Assembly: GCA_963736235.1 (NCBI GenBank)
Contig: CAVTOR010000031.1
Span: 62,001-126,000 of the forward strand
Length of the DNA stretch: 64,000 nucleotides
Origin: CAVORB01 sp963736235
Lineage (GTDB): Bacteria; Pseudomonadota; Gammaproteobacteria; Chromatiales; Chromatiaceae
Direction: 5' to 3'
Below are positions 19,401 through 26,753 of the stretch, piece after piece. How positions within the stretch are numbered: position 1 is the first letter of the stretch; each line of letters opens with the position of its first letter. Made by a program: the position numbers and the translations under genes. The notes beneath the pieces were generated by a model, which did not search any database, was not told where the DNA came from, and saw only the letters and a program-made list of their open reading frames with translations.

Positions 19401-19996
19401 CCTACGAGGCCAACGACGTGCTGCCGCCGAACTACGTCATGAACGTCGGCAACACGGGGCAGGACGGGCTCGACTTCAGCTTTGCGGCGGGGGCGGGTGT
19501 GTGCCTGACGCTCAACTCACCGAGCCTGCCGGTCTACGCCGGCGCCAACCGGGTGCTGGTGGACAGCGCCGTGAGCCTGCCTGACTTCGGACCGTGCGAC
19601 GGTGGCCCCGCGTTGCCCGCGTGCGGAGAGCCGAGCTACGACAAGGCGAGCGAGACGGCGGCCTTCATCTGGAACGACTGCGGCACCAACGACTGGCATG
19701 TGCGAGTTACCGCCGGCGGGCAGTTCGTCTCTTATCAGGGCAGCCTGACCTCGGATCAGGCCTTCGCGAACCTCACGGCCTTCTCCTACGAGGCCAACGA
19801 CGTGCTGCCGCCCGACTACGTGATGAACGTCGGCAACACCGGCCAGGACGGGCTGGACTTCGCCGTCCAGTCCGGGGCCGAGGCATGCTTCACCCTGGAT
19901 GCGCCGAGCCTGCCGGTGTACGCCGGCGCCGACCGGGTGCTGATGGGCAGCTCGGTGAGCACCCTCGACTACGGGGCTTGCACGCCGCTGCCGTAG
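16448..19996 (+). CDS. Secreted CRTAC1-like FG-GAP/ASPIC-UnbV protein with Calx-beta and three C-terminal repeats
   Basis: An 1182-residue exported protein. The start at 16448 follows GGAGGAGAGAGC and begins a signal peptide cut near DALA. FG-GAP/VCBS-type calcium-binding loops occur repeatedly (DADGDGYADIYAD, DWDNDGDKDIMEV, DLDNDMDVDVYVG, DFDNDGRLDVLLANG). An ASPIC/UnbV domain lies near residues 600-680 (NRDGIGAIVYA, RIHFGLAQNTTVNLEVHWPSG), and a Calx-beta domain near 695-795. From residue 799 three copies of a 128-129-residue module follow, each with PSYDKA, WNDCG, WHVRVTAGGQ, YEANDVLPP and GNTGQDGLDF. It is probably surface-exposed and calcium-binding, perhaps adhesive; the exact role is unknown. 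Confidence 0.85.
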   Translation: MERSRAFICAVLFSPLALGTSDALAEIQFQDVTSLAGITTTGETYGTGFLDADGDGYADIYADMHQWTPEVFYFSAPGGPVAAGGRQFDDLADQVLTGTATIPPGGREVDGNWHPDTHTMESADWDNDGDKDIMEVTGAGFIFPLWENDGTGIFDNRGGELGFNYPETWASPGRMPVGGRAPLFFDMAPMDGLLDVLVMSRDNFVAYRTPTAMFRQRTAANGSPLFVIDESTGVDLANDVACHYGALAELTGDGIQDVICSDSAKVQRVWDVTRLPFRELRGVIGDALYTATPYDLAVGDFNGDLRSDLFAPVASSATNVVGTVDGRTIHGWFNASIPFDAGFNFSAVGAVTFEFDWWSEIDEIFIGAAGTHPPSSSYQQTYPGQLVGGFPRHILFTLTADQAQGLAARNPSVARGVYIGVVNGQWLVRLTGTATWEVGLRIRASTSVFQLGAVGGVRLGQPTTGSASLFLQNASHQLVNNSNLIQVVNRSCGAAAAGDLDNDMDVDVYVGCTGTLSNLPNVVYENQGDGRLVPVPQAGGAEGQMPDGRLDTVSLGDFDNDGRLDVLLANGHLYRPFSYPGRIQLFRNTGASGNHWIQADLEGVTSNRDGIGAIVYASTPDGKIQLREQGNGVHKKAQNFPRIHFGLAQNTTVNLEVHWPSGIVDNFNGLAADQIYNLVEGTGDSGGGYVLSAGNVTVAEDAGSAVFTVNLSPAPGTGESVVVSYQTQNGSAVAGGDYTTTAGTLTYTSGQTQKTVSVPIINDTLAESTESFSLQLSSAVTNAASATASILDNDGGSTLPACGQPSYDKATETAAFIWNDCGTNDWHVRVTAGGQVVSYQGTLTSDQGFTTMSPFSFEANDVLPPNYVMNVGNTGQDGLDFSFPTGAAVCFTLDSPANLPVYAGSNRIAVDNAVSLPDFGPCDGGGTLPACGEPSYDKASESAMFVWNDCGSDNWHVRVTAGGQFVSYQGSLTSDVGFTTLSAFSYEANDVLPPNYVMNVGNTGQDGLDFSFAAGAGVCLTLNSPSLPVYAGANRVLVDSAVSLPDFGPCDGGPALPACGEPSYDKASETAAFIWNDCGTNDWHVRVTAGGQFVSYQGSLTSDQAFANLTAFSYEANDVLPPDYVMNVGNTGQDGLDFAVQSGAEACFTLDAPSLPVYAGADRVLMGSSVSTLDYGACTPLP
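18842..19996 (+). repeat. Three tandem in-frame repeats of about 384-387 bp
   Basis: Copies begin at 18842, 19229 and 19613 and encode the C-terminal modules of the CRTAC1-like protein. They are highly similar at DNA level, not just in protein, which suggests recent duplication or gene conversion. The periods (387 and 384 bp) keep the reading frame. Such a tract can expand or contract by recombination. Confidence 0.9.
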
Positions 19997-20000
19997 GCGA

Positions 20001-20039
20001 GGTACAGCCGCCCGCGTGCCAACGCGGGTAGGCTGTACC
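20001..20039 (+). terminator. Long hairpin just after the CRTAC1-like gene
   Basis: Five bases after the stop codon an imperfect inverted repeat forms a 16-bp stem: GGTACAGCC-g-CCCGCGT, loop GCCA, ACGCGGG-ta-GGCTGTACC. There is no T-run on either side, so it is not a classic intrinsic terminator. It may protect the mRNA 3' end or be a palindromic repeat element. Confidence 0.5.
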
Positions 20040-20323
20040 ACAGGGCCCCAATCGGAGGCCATCCGAACGGGGTACGGGCAGTTCGGCATTCGCCGTTCCA
20101 CCGCGCGTGGAGCGGTTTCTGTCCCCTGACTCGCCAAGCGCATCGCAACCCTGAAAGTCAGGGTTTTCGCCGGGTTGGTCGCGCGAGTTTCCAGACACGC
20201 CAACGTTCGCAGCTGTCTGCTCGGGATGGCGTACGGTAGAGCATTCGCCATCTCCGGGGCAGCTGGGCTGGACCGGGAAAACGGCGAAATCACAGTGAAC
20301 GCCGCGGATGACGTCGCCTGCAC

Positions 20324-20551
20324 TCAGCGCTTACGGGCCTCATGGGCCTCCAGCAGGGAGCGCACGCGAATCCTGATGTAAGCGGAAACGGCGCGGCGAT
20401 CATCGCCCCTGGAAAGTCGCTGCGCCATTTGCCAGGCGTCCGCTCGCACCGTTCCGGACTCGATCTCACGCTTGGCCACGGCATAGAGAGCGTCTTCCAA
20501 CCTGACGCTGCCGGGCGCCCCGGAACGGACCATGCCTCCCCCTCGTTTCAT
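20324..20551 (-). CDS. Small hypothetical protein with a LYxxA-E-YI-RVR motif
   Basis: A 75-residue protein. I chose the ATG at 20551 because GGAGGGGGCAGAGG precedes it; the frame is open 20 codons further up. The body (ALYAVAKREIESGTVRADAW, then RAVSAYIRIRVRSLLEAHE) resembles the short helical tail seen at the end of many bacterial membrane proteins, with pattern LW.A..E.E.G......A.A...GD...A...YI..RV..L. Here it stands almost alone. No membrane segment. Function unknown. Confidence 0.5.
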   Translation of the reverse strand: MKRGGGMVRSGAPGSVRLEDALYAVAKREIESGTVRADAWQMAQRLSRGDDRRAVSAYIRIRVRSLLEAHEARKR

Positions 20552-21160
20552 CCTCTGCCCCCTCCGCGACCCCGTGATGGAACGGGCTCGGGATCTCAAC
20601 CGATCCAGCACCCGTCATCCGCGGCTTCGCCTGTAAACTGCCCCGGCCTGCCCAACTTCGTCTGCTCAACGCCACAACGGCAATCTTAGCGCCAAGCATG
20701 ACTCAGCCGAAACGTCGGCGTCGCGCGATCCCACGCCGTGTCGAAGGTCCTGGAGACGATTCGCCGTTCTCACGATTTCTGGCCTGTGGGTTGCCTGCCG
20801 TGGCTCAGGCAAGCAGCGCAGGTGAGCTTGTGGAGTATCGGACGAGATTACGCCTGGGTTGAAGGAATCGGGCGACGCGCCGGAACGGAGCACCCAAACA
20901 ACATATCCCTTCGCGAAGAAGATTCCCGCGGGTCGGGTCGCGGGTGCTCGACGGGCACTCGCTGCCATTGTTGCCGGGCGGGAGGCGGCGACAGAGCTGC
21001 CGCGGGAGGGCGTTTCTTGCAATGTAGACCTATTGATCGACGATCGGTCTCTACCTCCACTGGTCTCTCGCTTCCTCGACGTGCGCTGGCGCGCGTATCT
21101 GTTTCGGCTGCACTGCTCTGGGGGTAGAACTTTCGAGAGTGGAACGAAGGAGTCAAGGCC
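20552..21160. other. Gene-poor stretch
   Basis: About 600 bases. A 216-codon minus-strand frame (20666-21316) and short plus-strand frames cross it, but none has a good start signal or recognisable family, and composition looks random. No RNA gene or repeat recognised. Confidence 0.4.
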
Positions 21161-21337
21161 ATGAACGACCTGACGTGGAGCGTACAGCCCAAGACGGACC
21201 AGCCCAGTCGCCGTTGGCTCTTCAAGCCGCTCCCCCATCTGTTCCAACGTCTGCACGCCGGTCTCAACTTCCTCGGGGTAGGTCCCACTGAGCAGGACGT
21301 GTTCTTTGCCTGTCAATTCTTATCCAAAGCGCGTTGA
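21161..21337 (+). CDS. Possible 58-residue small protein upstream of ihfB
   Basis: A short frame beginning MNDLTWSVQPKTDQ, with a central amphipathic segment (RWLFKPLPHLFQRLHAGL), ending ACQFLSKAR. GGAG lies about 10 bases before the ATG. The antisense strand is also open here (part of 20666-21316), so the coding strand is not certain. No family recognised. Confidence 0.3.
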   Translation: MNDLTWSVQPKTDQPSRRWLFKPLPHLFQRLHAGLNFLGVGPTEQDVFFACQFLSKAR

Positions 21338-21480
21338 ACCCGATCCTCTCGGGCGAACGGGACCAGAACGCAGGCTTTGCAGGGCTGTTTTTTCCAGGTT
21401 TGGGACACGATCACGCTGCCGACGCGGAAATATCTGGACACTAGGACGAACGCCTGCAGGCATTCTCCAGGGGACGCAGC

Positions 21481-21804
21481 GTGACCAAGGCCGACCTGAT
21501 CGAGCTCATTGCGCATTCACAGCCGCATTTCGAAGCACGGGACGTGGAGCTGATCGTGAAGGCGCTGCTTGAGCAGTTGAGCAGCGCCCTGGCCGCCGGC
21601 GAGCGCATCGAGATCCGAGGGTTCGGCAGCTTTTCAGTGCACCATCGCGCATCCCGCATCGGCAGGAACCCGAAAACCGGAGAACCTGTCGCACTGCCAA
21701 CCAGATGCGTCCCTCATTTCAGGCCCGGAAAGCAGCTGCGAGAGCGCGTCAACGCGCCCACAGCGGCTCCTCCGCCGGGCCGGCCACCCGTTCCCGAAGC
21801 CTGA
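21481..21804 (+). CDS. ihfB: Integration host factor beta-subunit-like DNA-bending protein
   Basis: A 107-residue HU/IHF family protein starting with GTG (MTKADLIELIAHSQPHFEARD). The family's DNA-binding arm is seen in RIEIRGFGSFSVHHRASRIGRNPKTGEPV, then VPHFRPGKQLRERVN. The segment before the arm and the FEARDVELIVKALLEQL helix are beta-like. It is slightly longer than usual because of a Pro/Ala-rich tail. IHF bends DNA and assists recombination, replication and sigma-54 transcription. It is outside the usual rpsA-ihfB context, so it may be an accessory copy. Confidence 0.85.
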   Translation: MTKADLIELIAHSQPHFEARDVELIVKALLEQLSSALAAGERIEIRGFGSFSVHHRASRIGRNPKTGEPVALPTRCVPHFRPGKQLRERVNAPTAAPPPGRPPVPEA

Positions 21805-22121
21805 CCGATGCGCTTACTCGCTTCTGGGATTCTTATCGGAGTAACGAAAGGAAACGCGGCCAACCATCGAAAAACATCAACTTGTTCTGCTGCACCGCAC
21901 CAGTCGTTTCTCGACCCATAGAAGTCCTCGACAGTTTGCTCATGAACCGCATGGGAGATCGATTAGTCTCTCTGCCGAATCTCTTGGCCCTAGCCGAGTC
22001 TTGAGGTAACCGCAGGTCGTATCTGGCTGAATAACAGTTCGTCGTCTATTCTCTCTCAAAGACTGCACCAACCCTCAGAGTGCAAGAGAAAAACCATAAT
22101 TATTAAAGAGGATTCCGTGTT

Positions 22122-22568
22122 ATGCGAAAGCAACTGTTCGGAGTGATGCTGACGACTCTGACTGCGGCTGCTCCCTTGTTCGCGGCCGACTATGGTACGG
22201 CCGAGGAGGCTAAGGCTATGCTCGGTAAGGTGGTCACGGCAATGAAGGCCGACGAGGCAAAGGCCCTTTCGATGTTTACCAGCGGAGAAGGTGGATTCAA
22301 AGACCGAGACCTTTACCCGTACTGCGTCGGGCCGGACGGCATTTTCTCTGCGCATCCCACTTTGGTCGGCACGGATGCTACCGCGCTCAAAGACAAGGCG
22401 GGTGAGCCTGTCGGCCAGAAGGTCATCGACGCAGCGAATACGGAGCCCGGTGAGGTTGCGGAGGTTACCTATGTTTGGACCCGGCCCGGTGAGACGACTC
22501 CGGTTGAGAAGGTGGCGTTCGTAACCAAGATCGGCGAGCAGATCTGTGCCGTCGGCTATTACAAGTAA
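22122..22568 (+). CDS. Secreted single-Cache-domain protein, copy 1
   Basis: A 148-residue protein with a signal peptide (MRKQLFGVMLTTLTAAAPLFAA) and one periplasmic sensor-type Cache domain. Family motifs are GEGGFKDRDLYPYCVGPDG, AHPTLVGTDAT and YVWTRPGETTPVEKVAFVTKIGEQICAVGYYK. Cache domains bind small ligands. Here there is no membrane anchor or signalling domain, so it may be a soluble binding protein. The start follows AAAGAGGATTCC. A strong terminator follows. Confidence 0.85.
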   Translation: MRKQLFGVMLTTLTAAAPLFAADYGTAEEAKAMLGKVVTAMKADEAKALSMFTSGEGGFKDRDLYPYCVGPDGIFSAHPTLVGTDATALKDKAGEPVGQKVIDAANTEPGEVAEVTYVWTRPGETTPVEKVAFVTKIGEQICAVGYYK

Positions 22569-22590
22569 CCTCCATTGCACACCTTGCAGA

Positions 22591-22620
22591 GATCCCGGCT
22601 AGAGCCGGGATCGGCTTTCT
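22591..22620 (+). terminator. Rho-independent terminator after Cache copy 1
   Basis: A perfect 9-bp stem GATCCCGGC, loop TAGA, GCCGGGATC, followed by the T-rich GGCTTTCTT. It lies 22 bases after the stop codon. Confidence 0.8.
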
Positions 22621-22990
22621 TGCGCTCCAAGTCGCCTCCGTAAACCTCCCGCGCCTATCTCACCAGGGGATGCCCCTCGTCCGCCGTCTCGATGCAGGGC
22701 GTCCTCTTTGTCCGCCATTCCCCGGCAGCGCGTTACCAATGATGGGATGCCCAAACGACGGGAGGTCGCTTGCCGACCCATAGCAGTCCTCAACAGTTTG
22801 CTTATGGATAGGGCCAGAGATCGGTTAGCCGCTCAGCCAACTCTGTGTATGCTGGCCAAGATTCGAGGTACCCATGGGGGGTACCTGGCCGAGTAACAGT
22901 TCGTCATCTATGCTCTCTAACGCCTGTACGAGCCGCCAGAGCGCAGCAGAAAGAACGTTCACTACCAAAGAATAAAGAGGACTTCATCTC

Positions 22991-23437
22991 ATGAAAAAGC
23001 GACTGTTCGGGTTGACGCTGACGGCTCTGACGGCGGCTGCTCCCTTGTACGCAGCAGGATACGGTACAGCCGAGGAGGCTAGGGCGATGCTTGACAAGAC
23101 GGTCGCAGCGTTGAAGACCAACGAGGCAAAGGCCCTATCGACGTTTACCAAAGGGGAAGGTGGCTTCCAGAACCGTGACCTTTACCCCTACTGCGTCGGT
23201 CCGGACGGCAATTTCTCTGCACATCCCACTCTGGTTGGCACGAATGCAACAGAGCTTAAGGACAAGGCTGGCGAACCCGTGGGGCTGCTAGTCGGCGCAG
23301 CAATGAGTGCCAAGTCAGGCGAGGTTCTCGAGGTGAGCTATGTTTGGACGCGGCCGGGGGAGACAACGCCGGTTGAGAAGGTGGCGTTCGTAACGAAGAT
23401 CGGTGAACAGATCTGTGCCGTCGGCTACTACAAATAA
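22991..23437 (+). CDS. Secreted single-Cache-domain protein, copy 2
   Basis: A paralogue of the gene at 22122, also 148 residues. It starts MKKRLFGLTLTALTAAAPLYAA and has the same Cache motifs (GEGGFQNRDLYPYCVGPDG, AHPTLVGTNAT and the identical C-terminal EKVAFVTKIGEQICAVGYYK). Divergence is concentrated in the middle (QKVIDAANTEPGE versus LLVGAAMSAKSGE), the part likely to shape the ligand pocket. The RBS is AAAGAGGACTTC. It has its own leader and terminator. Confidence 0.85.
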   Translation: MKKRLFGLTLTALTAAAPLYAAGYGTAEEARAMLDKTVAALKTNEAKALSTFTKGEGGFQNRDLYPYCVGPDGNFSAHPTLVGTNATELKDKAGEPVGLLVGAAMSAKSGEVLEVSYVWTRPGETTPVEKVAFVTKIGEQICAVGYYK

Positions 23438-23459
23438 CCTGCATCGCACACCTTGCAGA

Positions 23460-23488
23460 GATCCCGGCTAGAGCCGGGATCGGCTTCC
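23460..23488 (+). terminator. Rho-independent terminator after Cache copy 2
   Basis: The same 9-bp stem and TAGA loop as after copy 1, followed by GGCTTCCTC, so the T-run is weaker here. Confidence 0.7.
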
Positions 23489-23644
23489 TCGCGCTCCAAG
23501 TCGCCTCCCTAAACCTCCCGCGCCTATCTCATCAGGTGATGACCCTCTTCCGCCGTCTCTATGCAGGGCATCCTCGTTGTCCGCCACTCCCCGACAGCGC
23601 GTCACCAATGATGGGATGCCCAAACGACGGGAGGTCGCTTGCCG

Positions 23645-25630
23645 GTAGAGTAAGGGTGTGGCGCGGTGGCATAAGGTCTGGCCTATCCGTTTCCGCCTCT
23701 TTCGTCTGGCGGTGCCTCACTAGCCGGGCCATCACTCCGTTTCCACACCCTTCTCATCGAACCGGACGTGCAGTTCTCCCGCATCCGGCTCTCGGACAAG
23801 ACCTCACGCCTTCGCCCACGGCACATTGCGCGGAAGCTCGGATAGGCGGACCAGCCCGAGGGTCTGGTAGAGATAATCGGGGGGATAGGCCATGTATCCA
23901 CACCGCCGCACCTTGTGCTTCTTACGTAACCACCGGCGCAGCCGCGCAGCCGTGTAGGTGTCGATCGCCCGATAGGCTTTGCTGACGGACCCTACCTGAA
24001 AGTAGTTCGCCCAACCGCGCAGCGTACGGTTCAATCGCCCCACCAGCTCCGTGGCCTCTTGCCATGTCCTCGCTTGGTCGGTCAGCGCATGGATCGTGGT
24101 GACCACATGCTTGATGCTTTTCTTCGACGGACGGCGGCCAAGAAGGGCCTGTCCCGTGCGCGGCGAATACATCCGCCCAAACGTGAAACCCAGAAAATCG
24201 AACTCCCCTTCCGGGACCTTACAGATCCGCGTCTTCTCCTCATTGACCGTGAGCTTGAGCTGACCCATGATCGCGTGCATGTGCTCCAAGGCCTCTTCTG
24301 CCCTGCCACGTCGGCACAGAATCACCAGGTCATCCGCGTAGGTCACGATCCGGCTGCCAAGACTTCGCTCCAGCCCGCGTTGCTTCCACCCGAGCACGAA
24401 TCGGCGCATGTACAGATTCGCCAGTAATGGTGAAATTGGTGAGCCCTGCGGAATGCCGCATCCGCTGTCCTTGGCCACCGTCGTGCGCGTCTTCCGTCCT
24501 CGCTTGTCGGACTCTTCCACCGGGCATTCCAGCCACTGCTTGATCAGGTGCAGCACGCGCCGATCAACGATGCGGCGCGCCACCGACTCGAGCAGTTCGG
24601 CATGCGGAATACTCCCGAAGTAGTCCGAGAGGTCGGCGTCTACGACGTCGGGGTGACCGTGAAACAACACCTCTCCCACCTCACTCACCGCCTGTTGGGC
24701 ACTGCGGCCCGGGCGGTAGGCGTACTGCTCAACGGGAAGGTCGGCCTCGAAGATCGGCTCCAGCACCAGCATGGCGGCTGTCATGCAAACCCGATCCCGC
24801 AGGGTCGAGATGCCCAGCGGCCTGAGCTTGCCATTGGCCTTGGGGATGAATACACGTCTGATGGGGTCCGGTCGGTAGGTCTCCTCTCTGAGCGCAAGCG
24901 CCAGTTCACCCAACCACCGCTCGACCCCATACGCTTCGACGTCCGCGAAGTCCTGACGGTCCACGCCCGGTGCGCCCTTGTTCGAGCGGCACTGGGCGTA
25001 GGCATGCGCCAGGATGTCTTCCCGGTAGATCTTGTCGTACAGGGCGTAGAAGCGGAAGCCAGGCTCTGCCTTCGCTTTCGCGTGTAACGCCTTCTGCAGT
25101 CTCTGAACACTTTTCGGAGTTGCTAGGTTGCCCAATCTCCCGTCCCGTTCTGCGTCTTGCGTCTGTCTTGAACTAAGGCCCCTTCCCTCCACCGGCATTA
25201 CCCGGCTTCCCCGGTACTACGGGCCTCTCCGCCACCCCAAAGCGCCCGGCCTGTCCCTCACGGGCATCCGGTTGGTTATACCTGACCACGCCAAGGGGCT
25301 TCCCGTGTTGCGTGCGTCTCCCTTGTGTACATGCCATCGCCACTACCCCGGCGCAGCGACTGGGTGCATGCTTCGCTCGCTTCCCCAGCCGTTCCAGCCT
25401 TCCCCGCATGGGTGTTCGGGTCGGCCTGCGCATTGTCCTTTTCGAGGCTTGCTCAGCGTTCACTCACGTTACGGCCTGCACACTCGCTGAATCACCCACG
25501 GTGATCCGTTACATCAGAGGCTTCAGCCACTTCGTTACCTCCATGACTGCTCCGATTGCTTCCGGCTGGAGCGAAAGTTGCCGGGTGGGACTTGCACCCA
25601 CTGAGAAAACGCCGCCTTGTCACGGCGCAC
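23645..25630 (-). mobile_element. Complete group II intron with maturase ORF
   Basis: On the minus strand the element begins GTGCGCCGTGACAAGGCGGC, with the domain I segment GGGTGCAAGTCCCACCC. It carries a maturase gene in domain IV and ends with a domain V hairpin (GAGCCGGATGCGGG ... CGTCCGGTTC, about 23758-23791). Domain VI has arms GGGTGTGG and CCACACCC, and the 3' end is TTACTCTAC. This gives 1986 bases. Exact ends are inferred from family consensus. The plus-strand exon left of it is identical to the repeat spacer (cgcttgccg), where the intact copy continues acccatagc; right of the intron the sequence reads acccaaagc. This fits insertion into a third copy of the repeat unit. Confidence 0.85.
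23804..25198 (-). CDS. ltrA: Group II intron reverse transcriptase/maturase
   Basis: A 464-residue intron-encoded protein that helps splice the intron and copies it into DNA at new sites. The reverse transcriptase domain is complete: RRVFIPKANGKLRPLGISTLRDR, YAYRPGRSAQQAV, DLSDYFGSIPH, GCGIPQGSPISPLLANLYM and the catalytic YADD. A maturase (X) domain with WANYFQ follows, and the C terminus ends RLSELPRNVPWAKA. I see no HNH endonuclease domain, so mobility would be endonuclease-independent. It looks intact. Confidence 0.95.
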   Translation of the reverse strand: MPVEGRGLSSRQTQDAERDGRLGNLATPKSVQRLQKALHAKAKAEPGFRFYALYDKIYREDILAHAYAQCRSNKGAPGVDRQDFADVEAYGVERWLGELALALREETYRPDPIRRVFIPKANGKLRPLGISTLRDRVCMTAAMLVLEPIFEADLPVEQYAYRPGRSAQQAVSEVGEVLFHGHPDVVDADLSDYFGSIPHAELLESVARRIVDRRVLHLIKQWLECPVEESDKRGRKTRTTVAKDSGCGIPQGSPISPLLANLYMRRFVLGWKQRGLERSLGSRIVTYADDLVILCRRGRAEEALEHMHAIMGQLKLTVNEEKTRICKVPEGEFDFLGFTFGRMYSPRTGQALLGRRPSKKSIKHVVTTIHALTDQARTWQEATELVGRLNRTLRGWANYFQVGSVSKAYRAIDTYTAARLRRWLRKKHKVRRCGYMAYPPDYLYQTLGLVRLSELPRNVPWAKA

Positions 25631-25970
25631 ACCCAAAGCGGGCGTAGCCCCGGTTCCCAAGGGGTGTATGGTTTTCGCCACGCCCAACTGAAAGTCGTGG
25701 CTCATCGCGACCGACTTTCTCGATCCTCGGATGATCACGGACTCGTCATCGTGACCGTACCTTGAGTCCCACGAGCCGACATTGAAGTCGCGCGAATGCA
25801 GCCACCTGAGCGTCGACTGCGTGCGTCTCCACGAGATCCTGGCGGCAGTCCGGTCTCGTAGGCAAAGCCGCCGCTCCTGACGGTTGGGGGAAACCGTCGC
25901 CGTTGCTTACCGGCGTGGTCGCGCTAGAATCGCACGCAAACTCGCGACTCGTTGAACGAGGGCAACCGCC
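25631..25970. other. Gene-poor stretch between intron and toxin-antitoxin relic
   Basis: About 340 bases with no supported gene. A hairpin GACGGTT-ggggga-AACCGTC lies near 25878-25896 without a T-run. The first bases after the intron resemble the Cache-unit leader only briefly. Confidence 0.4.
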
Positions 25971-26180
25971 ATGAATCTTAGAGCAAGCCGAATTCTCTCT
26001 GATGCGTTGGTCCTGTCACCGATAGAACGTGCCGAGCTGATCGACGAGCTGCTGCGCAGCTTTGATCCGCCGGAGGATGCCTGGAAGGCCGAGGCGTAGT
26101 CGCGCATCGATGCATTCGAGGCGGGGCGCCTGTCCGCCGATTCGGCGGAGGCAGTGTTCGCGCGGATAAACAAGCGGTGA
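25971..26180 (+). pseudogene. Addiction-module antitoxin with premature TAG
   Basis: Matches the short putative addiction module component family: MNLRASRILSDALVLSPIERAELIDELLRSF, then an in-frame TAG at 26097-26099 after WKAEA. The frame continues SRIDAFEAGRLSADSAEAVF and ends INKR at 26180. The family normally reads straight through (often Gln or Glu at that place), so one CAG-to-TAG change would explain the stop. It lies directly upstream of a toxin fragment, so the module is probably dead. Confidence 0.7.
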
Positions 26181-26224
26181 AGGTCCGCATACTGTCCTGC
26201 GCGGTTCGCGAGTTTGCCGAGGGC
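26177..26224 (+). pseudogene. RelE/ParE-type toxin N-terminal remnant
   Basis: A GTG overlapping the antitoxin stop starts VKVRILSCAVREFAEG, the usual first strand of RelE/ParE toxins. After about 16 codons the similarity ends, where the tail of the convergent membrane protein gene begins. The rest of the toxin is absent. The call rests on a short match plus the gene order. Confidence 0.4.
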
Positions 26225-26234
26225 GACGCGCCAT

Positions 26235-26636
26235 TCAGCGCGCCCTTCGTCGGGATAGCCATGCACCGAAGGCGTATGCCGCCAGCGCATTGGCGGCGCC
26301 CAGGCCGATCAATACGCCGATCCCGATCAAGCGGTCCGACAACGCGGGCTGGATGCTGGGCTCCCCGGGGCTGAGCAGGGACAGCAAGGCGATGGCGCCA
26401 CCGCCGAGCAACCCGTCCCGCGCGACCCTGAACAAGCGTCCCTTGGCGCCCTCCGCCCGCCAGCGCAGATAGACGGGGACCCGCAGGAAGACCAGCAGCG
26501 CACAGGCGAGCAGGACAAGGGCCAGGATCACGAAACCGGGCGGCGGCGGAAAGTCGGCGATCGCGAGCGCGAGCAGGAGCCAAGCGGCAAAGAAAATCGC
26601 GGCCACCCGGCGCGCGGTCTTTTGGTGGGCTGTCAT
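26235..26636 (-). CDS. Small integral membrane protein, unknown function
   Basis: A 133-residue protein with about four hydrophobic helices (VAAIFFAAWLLLALAIA, GFVILALVLLACALLVFLRVPVYL, LLGGGAIALLSLL and LIGIGVLIGLGAANALAAYAFGAWL) and a basic C terminus. I placed the start at MTAHQKTARR (26636); the frame is open upstream but not protein-like. Its 3' end abuts the toxin remnant, suggesting a deletion junction. Confidence 0.6.
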   Translation of the reverse strand: MTAHQKTARRVAAIFFAAWLLLALAIADFPPPPGFVILALVLLACALLVFLRVPVYLRWRAEGAKGRLFRVARDGLLGGGAIALLSLLSPGEPSIQPALSDRLIGIGVLIGLGAANALAAYAFGAWLSRRRAR

Positions 26637-26753
26637 CGGGGTGACAACTTCCGAAACGGTCGGGAGCAGGATAGCATCCAGGCCTGGTCGGCACGCCGGA
26701 ACAGGTACGCGCGAGAGGCAGGTCGCGTGCCAGGTGCTCTGGCACAAGCGCCG

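Larger units (their letters stand above)
21914..23644 (+). repeat. Tandem duplication of a Cache-gene unit (two full copies, third interrupted)
   Basis: Upstream leader, gene, terminator and spacer are duplicated with a period of about 865 bp. The leader begins at 21914 and again at 22776. The spacer after the first copy (about 22613-22775) is matched closely after the second copy (about 23482-23644). The second spacer stops exactly where a group II intron begins. Paralogue divergence is moderate, so the duplication is not very recent. Confidence 0.85.

Noticed and set aside
20666..21316. 216-codon minus-strand open frame
   Set aside because: No ribosome site and mixed composition. Its first part looks protein-like but conflicts with a plus-strand small frame; I could not decide, so it is not called.
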